DNA of 64,000 bases from Prevotella sp. (GTDB taxonomy: Bacteria; Bacteroidota; Bacteroidia; Bacteroidales; Bacteroidaceae), in NCBI GenBank assembly GCA_017417465.1, contig JAFPZD010000142.1, positions 1 through 64,000 of the forward strand, read 5' to 3'. A program made the position numbers and the translations under genes. How positions within the stretch are numbered: the first letter of the stretch is position 1; every line of letters starts with the position of its first letter. The notes beneath the pieces were generated by a model. It did not search any database. It was not told the origin of the DNA and worked only from the letters and a program-made list of their open reading frames with translations. Shown here piece after piece: positions 58,464 through 64,000 of the stretch.

Positions 58464-58545
58464 TGTTACACTTCTCCGAGAAGTCTCCTACACTTCTCCT
58501 AGAAGTCTCTCACACTTCTCCTAGAAGTCTCCCACACTTCTCCGA
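58464..58545. repeat. 22-bp CTTCTCCNAGAAG array
   Basis: Four units at 22-bp spacing after the GH2 stop; same family as 17276 and 38963. Confidence 0.85.
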
Positions 58546-58590
58546 GCAAGCCCTGTACGCCCTGGTAATCGCCTCGCATAGCGTATAGAA

Positions 58591-58626
58591 TCACTGAGGG
58601 ATGCAGTTTGCTTGCATTCCCAGTGG
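58591..58626. terminator. Hairpin between the convergent GH2 and pectinesterase-like genes
   Basis: CACTGAGGGATGCA pairs with TGCATTCCCAGTG with one bulge; no strong T run, so only a possible bidirectional terminator. Confidence 0.45.
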
Positions 58627-58649
58627 TTGTCGTTTTGGCGACAGGGACC

Positions 58650-60338
58650 TTACTCGTACGTGCAGTTCAGCGACTGGATGACGGTGGCTGAGGCTCCCGT
58701 TGAGCCCGTATGCTGGATATGGATGCCGCCAAAGCTGTTAGGGTGGGGGATAGTGGCTGTGAGTTGCTGCTGTTGGTCGCCATTTTCAATTAGGGCGGTG
58801 AGCACGCTGCCCCTTGCTGAGAGGGTCACGCGGCAGCCTTTACGGAAGAGCACGCACTTCGCGGGAGTGCATAGCGGGGTGATGGTGCCTGCACTGTAGT
58901 CTACCAATGAAACCTCAACCGCCTTGTCGTAGGCAGGGGTGCGGATGAAGCGGAGACCATAGCCCGTGAGCGTCTGCGTGTCGAACTTGATGCAGATGTC
59001 CAGATACTGTCCTGTGGCACTGCCGAAGCCCTGTCCTGCCGACTTGCAGGGCGCGAGGGCAACCGTCAGCGTCTGGTTGTCGTAGTGCTCGTCGGCCTTG
59101 CCCGTGTACATCATTCGTGCCCCTCTGACGCTCTGAATCATGCCGTAGCAGCCCTCGGCACCATCGACACCCTCGCCATAGCACCAGGCAGGGCGTGTGG
59201 TGTCCACACCCCATTCGTAGTCAGCAGTGTCAGCTGGCTTGTAGGCATCCAGCGTCCAGCGCCCTGCCGTCAACGCCAGCTGGTTCATCATTGGCAGTGT
59301 GGGCGTCGTGACGGACATTGGCACGTCAGGAGGCATTGGCACGTCGAGAGGCTTGCCGTTCAGCGTGCAGTTCTCCATCAGACAACGCTTTTTCGGATTG
59401 GGCTTCCTTGTCCATTCGATGGTCAGGTTGGGGTCGTCGCTTGTCCAGCGACAGTTACGCATGGTCACGGGGTCGGACACCTTCGTCAGATATTGCACGC
59501 CATGCACCTTCGAGTGAATGTCGCAGTCGTCGAACACAGCGCCCTGTGGCGACGTGGCGTAGAAGGGTTTGCTGCTGAAGAACGTGAAACGGCAGTGGCG
59601 ATAGGTGCCCGTGCCACACAGCGCATCGTCAGTGCACTCGAAGTAGCAGTCGACGAACAGGGCGTGGCGTGCCCCTGCAAACGGACAGAGGTTCAGGCGC
59701 GAGATGAAGCGGCAGCGACGGGCCTCATAGCGGTCGCCATTGCAGATCACTAGCTGTGCCTGCACGATGGCATCGGCACGACGTGGGCGGCTCTGCTGAG
59801 GGTCACGCTCGTAGTTGAGGTCTACGTTACAGTAGTTGCCAAAAGTGAGGTTCTCGGCTTGAATGTCGTCGCCCGTGATGTGGAGCATGGTGAAGTTGCC
59901 ATCGGCGCCCTGTGTCTGGCCACGGTTGCAGGCCAACACCACGTTCTCAGGGCTGTCGCCCATGCCGATGAGCCTCGTCTTGCTGATGCGCACCTTTAGG
60001 CCGAAGGGCGTGTGCTCGCCAGGGGCAGGCTTGCGGATGGCTGGGTCGTCGGGGTCGTCGAGCCAGTAGACGCCAGGGGGAATATGGATGGTTGTCCAAA
60101 GGCTGTCGTCGGCAAATGCTTCGGCCTGGCGGAGGGCGTCGCTCACTGTGGCGAATACGCCCAGCGCCTCGTTGGACGTTGCATTAGGGACCACATAAAG
60201 ATGGTGTTCGGACGACGCCTCGACACGGTTGGACATGGTGGGAGTTAAGGAGTGGCTGATACATGCCACTTCCGAACGTGCGCTGATGGCTGCAAAACAA
60301 AGAATCAGCACGGCAGTCATGAAAATGTTCCGTTGCAT
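58650..60338 (-). CDS. Exported pectinesterase-like right-handed beta-helix protein
   Basis: 562 residues with a signal peptide. The N-terminal half opens like pectin methylesterases (FATVSDALRQAEAF, TIHIPPGVYWLDDP) and runs through beta-helix turns (ITGDDIQAENLTFGN, RHALFVDCYFECTDDALCG, YRHCRFTFF). The C-terminal third is a separate beta-rich domain (about 350-562) that may bind carbohydrate. CE8 catalytic Asp residues are not certain, so esterase activity is a guess; a pectin role fits the neighbours. Confidence 0.75.
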   Translation of the reverse strand: MQRNIFMTAVLILCFAAISARSEVACISHSLTPTMSNRVEASSEHHLYVVPNATSNEALGVFATVSDALRQAEAFADDSLWTTIHIPPGVYWLDDPDDPAIRKPAPGEHTPFGLKVRISKTRLIGMGDSPENVVLACNRGQTQGADGNFTMLHITGDDIQAENLTFGNYCNVDLNYERDPQQSRPRRADAIVQAQLVICNGDRYEARRCRFISRLNLCPFAGARHALFVDCYFECTDDALCGTGTYRHCRFTFFSSKPFYATSPQGAVFDDCDIHSKVHGVQYLTKVSDPVTMRNCRWTSDDPNLTIEWTRKPNPKKRCLMENCTLNGKPLDVPMPPDVPMSVTTPTLPMMNQLALTAGRWTLDAYKPADTADYEWGVDTTRPAWCYGEGVDGAEGCYGMIQSVRGARMMYTGKADEHYDNQTLTVALAPCKSAGQGFGSATGQYLDICIKFDTQTLTGYGLRFIRTPAYDKAVEVSLVDYSAGTITPLCTPAKCVLFRKGCRVTLSARGSVLTALIENGDQQQQLTATIPHPNSFGGIHIQHTGSTGASATVIQSLNCTYE

Positions 60339-60365
60339 AAGCGTTTAGTCTATGAAATCTGGGTG

Positions 60366-60373
60366 CAAATATA
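60366..60373 (-). promoter_or_regulatory. -7 element of the pectinesterase-like gene
   Basis: Minus-strand TATATTTG, 28 bp before the ATG. Confidence 0.55.
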
Positions 60374-60433
60374 CATATTATTTTCCTTTCAACGGCCGTT
60401 TTTCAGCCCAATTCTACAAAAAAAATGCAAAAG

Positions 60434-60466
60434 TTTTGGTCAGTTGCGCGGAAATTTATAATTTTG
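60434..60466 (+). promoter_or_regulatory. Promoter of the cohesin-like/dockerin gene
   Basis: TTTTGG at 60434-60439 and TAATTTTG at 60459-60466. Confidence 0.55.
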
Positions 60467-60510
60467 TAGCCAAATATGCTGAAACGAATCCAATAATTAC
60501 ATAACAAGCA

Positions 60511-61203
60511 ATGATGAAAAAGAAGCTATTTGCAGTACTGGCGCTGTGTCTCGGGCTTGGCTTGCCCGTTGCTGCTGAGAACACCGACGTGACAACCATT
60601 GATAACACCTTATACATAGAGCCGCTGACGGCCAACGTCGGAAAGACGGTCACCCTGTCCATTAAGATGAAGAATACGGTGAAGGTCGAGGGACTCCAGT
60701 TCACACTCGTGCTGCCGAAGGGCCTGCAGGTGGTGACAGAGCCCGATACGGCCGTCTACGTCAGTCGTGAGCGCACTGACAGCAGCAGCGTCTATGGGGT
60801 TGAGACAGCCCTTCCCGACAGCACTACGCTGATGGTGCTGATCGGTTCGCACGAGCGTAAAGCCTTCACTGGTACCGATGGTGAGGTGGCCACGGTGAAG
60901 GTCCAGGTGGCCAAGGGCACTGCTCCTGGCACCTATCCACTCTATCTGCGTAACATTGCGTTGAGCGACGATCAGGAGATTCCTGCATCGTACGACACTG
61001 CCGAGGTGGAGTCGAGCATCACGCTCTATCTGCGTGGTGACGTCAACCGTGATGGCGAGGTGGGCATTGGCGACATTGTAGCTGTCACGAACATCATGGC
61101 TGGCACTGACGAAGCTGGCTACGACGGCGATGTCAACGACGATGGCGAGGTGGGCATTGGCGACATTGTGTCTATCACGAACATCATGGCAGGAGTGGAA
61201 TAG
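60511..61203 (+). CDS. Exported cohesin-like protein with C-terminal dockerin type I repeats
   Basis: 230 residues: signal peptide (ends LPVAAE), a cohesin-like beta-sandwich (ANVGKTVTLSIKMKNTVKVE, LPKGLQVV), and two dockerin type I segments, GDVNRDGEVGIGDIVAVTNI and GDVNDDGEVGIGDIVSITNI, with EF-hand-like calcium loops. In clostridial cellulosomes cohesin and dockerin bind each other on different proteins; here both are on one small protein. A scaffold or self-assembling adaptor role is inferred. Confidence 0.82.
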   Translation: MMKKKLFAVLALCLGLGLPVAAENTDVTTIDNTLYIEPLTANVGKTVTLSIKMKNTVKVEGLQFTLVLPKGLQVVTEPDTAVYVSRERTDSSSVYGVETALPDSTTLMVLIGSHERKAFTGTDGEVATVKVQVAKGTAPGTYPLYLRNIALSDDQEIPASYDTAEVESSITLYLRGDVNRDGEVGIGDIVAVTNIMAGTDEAGYDGDVNDDGEVGIGDIVSITNIMAGVE

Positions 61204-61284
61204 TGAATAGTTTATAGTGAATAGTGAATAGTTGGGCTGCCGCCAAATAGTGAAATAGTGAAATCGTCAAATAGTTAAATAAGA
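61201..61284. repeat. TAGTGAA/AAATAGT repeats between the cohesin-like genes
   Basis: TAGTGAATAGTGAATAGTT (61218-61236 region) joins GGGCTGCCGCC and then AAATAGTGAAATAGTGAAAT units; it combines the arm types seen at 3233 and 10216. Confidence 0.75.
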
Positions 61285-61983
61285 ATGGTAAGAATGAAAT
61301 ATCTGATGGCAGTACTGGTATGCACCATGGCATTCAGTCAGCAGGCATGGGCCGACGACACTGACGTCGCAGCCATGCAGAACGTCGTATATATCGAGCC
61401 GATGACTGTCGTTGCAGGCGATGTTGTGACACTGCCGGTGATGATGAAGAACACGGTGGTGGCCGAAGGCTTCCAGTTCAACCTGAAGCTCCCTGAGGGC
61501 ATGACGTTCGTGACAGAGCGCGACGGTGCGGCTGTGCAGACAGTGGCACTGAGTGGCGAGCGATTGTCGTCGACGGCGTTCAACCTCTTCTCCTCGTTGC
61601 GCAACGACGGTTCGCTGACGGTGATGGCTGGGTCGACCACTGGCCAGTCGGCCACGGGCATCGATGGTGAGGTGTGCCGTGTCATGGTGAAGGTGTCGCC
61701 AGCAATGGTCGCTGGTGACTATGTGCTCACGCTGAAGAACATTGCCATCAGCGACGATCGTGCCATGTCGTATACCACCAGTCGCGTGGCGTGCACCATC
61801 AGCGTCGTCGAACAGACTGCCATTCGCGACATTAACTTCAACCAGGCCGATGGCTCGCCTGTCTACAACATGCAGGGACAACGTCTGTCCAATAGTCAAT
61901 TGTCCAATAGTAAATTGTCAAATAGTCCAATCAAAAAGGGTATCTATATCGTGAACGGCCAGAAGGTCGTGAAGACACACTAA
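61285..61983 (+). CDS. Exported cohesin-like protein with sorting-like tail
   Basis: 232 residues, homologous to the preceding protein over the cohesin-like part (YIEPMTVVAGDVVTLPVMMKN, EGFQFNLKLPEGM, LKNIAISDDRA) but without dockerin repeats. It ends YNMQGQRLSNSQLSNSKLSN and SPIKKGIYIVNGQKVV, a C-terminal tail like that of the serpin. The SNSQLSNSKLSNS part is read from CAATAGTCAATTGTCCAATA repeats. Confidence 0.8.
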   Translation: MVRMKYLMAVLVCTMAFSQQAWADDTDVAAMQNVVYIEPMTVVAGDVVTLPVMMKNTVVAEGFQFNLKLPEGMTFVTERDGAAVQTVALSGERLSSTAFNLFSSLRNDGSLTVMAGSTTGQSATGIDGEVCRVMVKVSPAMVAGDYVLTLKNIAISDDRAMSYTTSRVACTISVVEQTAIRDINFNQADGSPVYNMQGQRLSNSQLSNSKLSNSPIKKGIYIVNGQKVVKTH

Positions 61984-61992
61984 TTCAGGGAA

Positions 61993-63990
61993 ATGGCAGA
62001 CGACATCAACATCAATCTTGCGGACGGGCAACAGCCTGTTGACTACAACGACGATAACATACGCACCCTGACGGGTACGGAGCATATCCGCCTGCGCCCT
62101 GGCATGTACATTGGCCGCCTGGGCGACGGCTCGCTGGCCGAGGATGGCATCTACGTGCTGCTGAAGGAGGTCATCGACAACTCTATCGACGAGTTTAAGA
62201 TGAAGGCAGGTGACCGCATTGAGGTGACCGTGGAGGACAACCTGCGCGTCAGTGTCCGTGACTATGGGCGTGGCATCCCTCAGGGCAAGATGATCGAGGC
62301 TGTGTCGGTGCTGAATACGGGCGGCAAGTACGACTCGAAAGCTTTCAAGAAGTCCATCGGACTCAATGGCGTGGGCGTGAAAGCCGTCAATGCGCTGAGC
62401 AAGCATTTCGAGGTGCGCTCTTATCGTGATGGCAAGGTGCGCAGTGCCGTCTTCAATGAGGGTAAGCTGGTGAGCGACACCACTGAGCCAACACAGGACG
62501 AGACGGGCACCTACATCTACTTCGAACCCGACCCTACGCTGTTCCTGAACTACCAGTTCCACGACGACATCGTGGAAACAATGCTGCGTAACTACACCTA
62601 TCTTAATATAGGACTGGCCATCATGTACAATGGCCGTCGCATCCTCTCACGCCGTGGCCTTGAGGATCTGCTGAAGGACCGCATGAGCGCCGATGCCCTC
62701 TATCCCATCATCCACCTGCAGGGCGACGACATCGAGATTGCCTTCACCCATGCCAACCAGTATGGCGAGGAGTACTACTCGTTCGTCAACGGACAGCACA
62801 CCACGCAGGGCGGCACCCACCAGAGTGCCTTCAAGGAGCACATCGCCAAGACCATCAAGGAGTTCTTCCAGAAGAACTTTGAGTATCCCGATATCCGCAC
62901 AGGCCTCGTGGCTGCTATCGCCCTGAACGTTGAGGAGCCGATGTTCGAGAGCCAGACGAAAATCAAGTTGGGCTCGCTGACGATGGCACCTGTGCCTGCC
63001 AAGGTCGACGCCGACCACCCTGCACCACCCTCTATCAACAAGTATGTTGGCGACTTCATCAAGACCGAGGTCGACAACTACCTGCACAAGAACCCTGACA
63101 CGGCCGAGGTGATGCTGGGCAAGATTCAGGAGAGCGAGCGCGAGCGTAAGGCCATGGCTGGCGTGACGAAGCTGGCTCGTGAACGGGCAAAGAAGGCTAA
63201 CCTGCACAATCGCAAGCTGCGCGACTGCCGTATTCACTTCAGCGACGTGAAGAACGACCGCAAGGAGGAGTCGTGCATCTTCATCACTGAGGGCGACTCG
63301 GCCAGTGGTTCCATCACCAAGAGTCGTGACGTGAACACGCAGGCGGTGTTCTCGCTCCGTGGAAAGCCCCTGAATACCTACGGACTGACGAAGAAAGTGG
63401 TCTACGAGAACGAGGAGTTTAACCTGCTGCAGGCGGCCCTCGACATCGAGGAGGGCATCGACACGCTGCGCTACAACAAGGTCATTGTGGCCACCGATGC
63501 TGATGTCGATGGCATGCACATCCGCCTGCTCATCATCACCTTCTTCCTGCAATTCTTCCCTGAGCTGATTCGCAAGGGCCACGTCTACGTGCTGCAGACA
63601 CCGCTGTTCAGGGTAAGGAACCGTCGAACGAAGATTCGCAACAAGCAGGTGGTGGCTGCCGACGCTGCTAAAAACTCGTCGCTCAACGCCAAGCAAAAGG
63701 GCGATTTCATCACGCGCTATTGCTACAGTGAGGAGGAGCGCGTGCAGGCCATCAACGATCTGGGACCCGATCCAGAGATTACACGCTTCAAGGGCCTTGG
63801 AGAGATCTCGCCTGAAGAATTTGCCGGTTTCATCGGTCCTGACATTCGCCTGGAACAGGTGACACTGCACAAAACCGACCAGGTGCAGAAGCTCTTGGAG
63901 TACTACATGGGCAAGAACACCATGGAGCGCCAGCTCTTCATCATCGACAATCTGGTGATTGAGGAGGATCGGCCTGAAGAAGAGGAATAA
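61993..63990 (+). CDS. parE: DNA topoisomerase IV subunit B (type IIA)
   Basis: 665-residue GHKL ATPase/TOPRIM subunit that with ParC decatenates chromosomes. Seen: [27 protein letters not shown] (ATP-site Asn), [41 protein letters not shown] and [13 protein letters not shown], and C-terminal [13 protein letters not shown]. The length and lack of a long insertion favour ParE over GyrB. Ends ten bases before the window edge, with parC presumably downstream. Confidence 0.9.
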   Translation: MADDININLADGQQPVDYNDDNIRTLTGTEHIRLRPGMYIGRLGDGSLAEDGIYVLLKEVIDNSIDEFKMKAGDRIEVTVEDNLRVSVRDYGRGIPQGKMIEAVSVLNTGGKYDSKAFKKSIGLNGVGVKAVNALSKHFEVRSYRDGKVRSAVFNEGKLVSDTTEPTQDETGTYIYFEPDPTLFLNYQFHDDIVETMLRNYTYLNIGLAIMYNGRRILSRRGLEDLLKDRMSADALYPIIHLQGDDIEIAFTHANQYGEEYYSFVNGQHTTQGGTHQSAFKEHIAKTIKEFFQKNFEYPDIRTGLVAAIALNVEEPMFESQTKIKLGSLTMAPVPAKVDADHPAPPSINKYVGDFIKTEVDNYLHKNPDTAEVMLGKIQESERERKAMAGVTKLARERAKKANLHNRKLRDCRIHFSDVKNDRKEESCIFITEGDSASGSITKSRDVNTQAVFSLRGKPLNTYGLTKKVVYENEEFNLLQAALDIEEGIDTLRYNKVIVATDADVDGMHIRLLIITFFLQFFPELIRKGHVYVLQTPLFRVRNRRTKIRNKQVVAADAAKNSSLNAKQKGDFITRYCYSEEERVQAINDLGPDPEITRFKGLGEISPEEFAGFIGPDIRLEQVTLHKTDQVQKLLEYYMGKNTMERQLFIIDNLVIEEDRPEEEE

Positions 63991-64000
63991 GAACCTAAAA

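Overview
The window is a chromosomal segment of a member of the Bacteroidota, most likely a Prevotella-like gut or rumen anaerobe. The evidence is the many promoters with the Bacteroidota -7 element TAnnTTTG (typically with TTTG about 20 bp upstream), a SusC/SusD pair, a hybrid two-component sensor, Omp28 and DUF6029 proteins, short C-terminal sorting-like tails (Y-L-G-R/Q motifs) and a moderately GC-rich coding bias. No identity search was possible, so the genus is an inference.

Layout. 1-3234: a AAA-ATPase/PD-(D/E)XK protein and ddl. 3233-5688: a small four-helix-bundle gene between inverted repeats, an acyltransferase with two in-frame repeat insertions, and a lipoprotein. 5685-16700: housekeeping genes (argR, radical SAM, ftsX, DUF3098, uppP, truB, queA, folK, PurF-like, S41 protease, U32 protein). 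16728-23014: sufE and a redox/surface cluster (TlpA-like, DUF6029 barrel, two Omp28 proteins). 23105-30265: tRNA-Gln, greA, a HIT protein, a 1.1-kb region full of foldback and tandem repeats, manC, tRNA-Leu, a MIP18-type protein, a second four-helix-bundle unit, lpxH and typA. 30367-36956: a legumain-like peptidase, an exported protein, a sigma factor fused to a transmembrane helix and an outer-membrane barrel, and a serpin. 37009-38783: MetH-activation-like protein and a UroD-family methyltransferase. 39172-60338: a pectin utilisation locus (sensor split by an amber codon, TonB receptor, PL22, GH105, SusC/SusD, a decayed propeller/DUF362 locus, GH2, a pectinesterase-like beta-helix protein). 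60511-61983: a cohesin-like/dockerin protein and a cohesin-like relative. 61993-63990: parE.

Two things stand out. First, 32530-34119 is one uninterrupted gene whose product should hold an ECF sigma factor in the cytoplasm, cross the inner membrane once, run through a Pro/Ala-rich linker and end as an outer-membrane barrel: a possible one-polypeptide trans-envelope transcription switch, lying between a clan-CD protease and a serpin.

Second, at least eight families of short palindromic or tandem repeats fill the gaps between genes, and several also sit in frame inside conserved genes (acyltransferase twice, typA, GH105, HTCS sensor twice, GH2 three times). Some supply the last codons or the start codon of genes. 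In one decayed locus the repeat carries stops. Both four-helix-bundle genes lie between inverted copies of such repeats, and an ORF-less relative of one unit lies in frame in the adjacent acyltransferase gene. This looks like a mobile family with non-autonomous derivatives.
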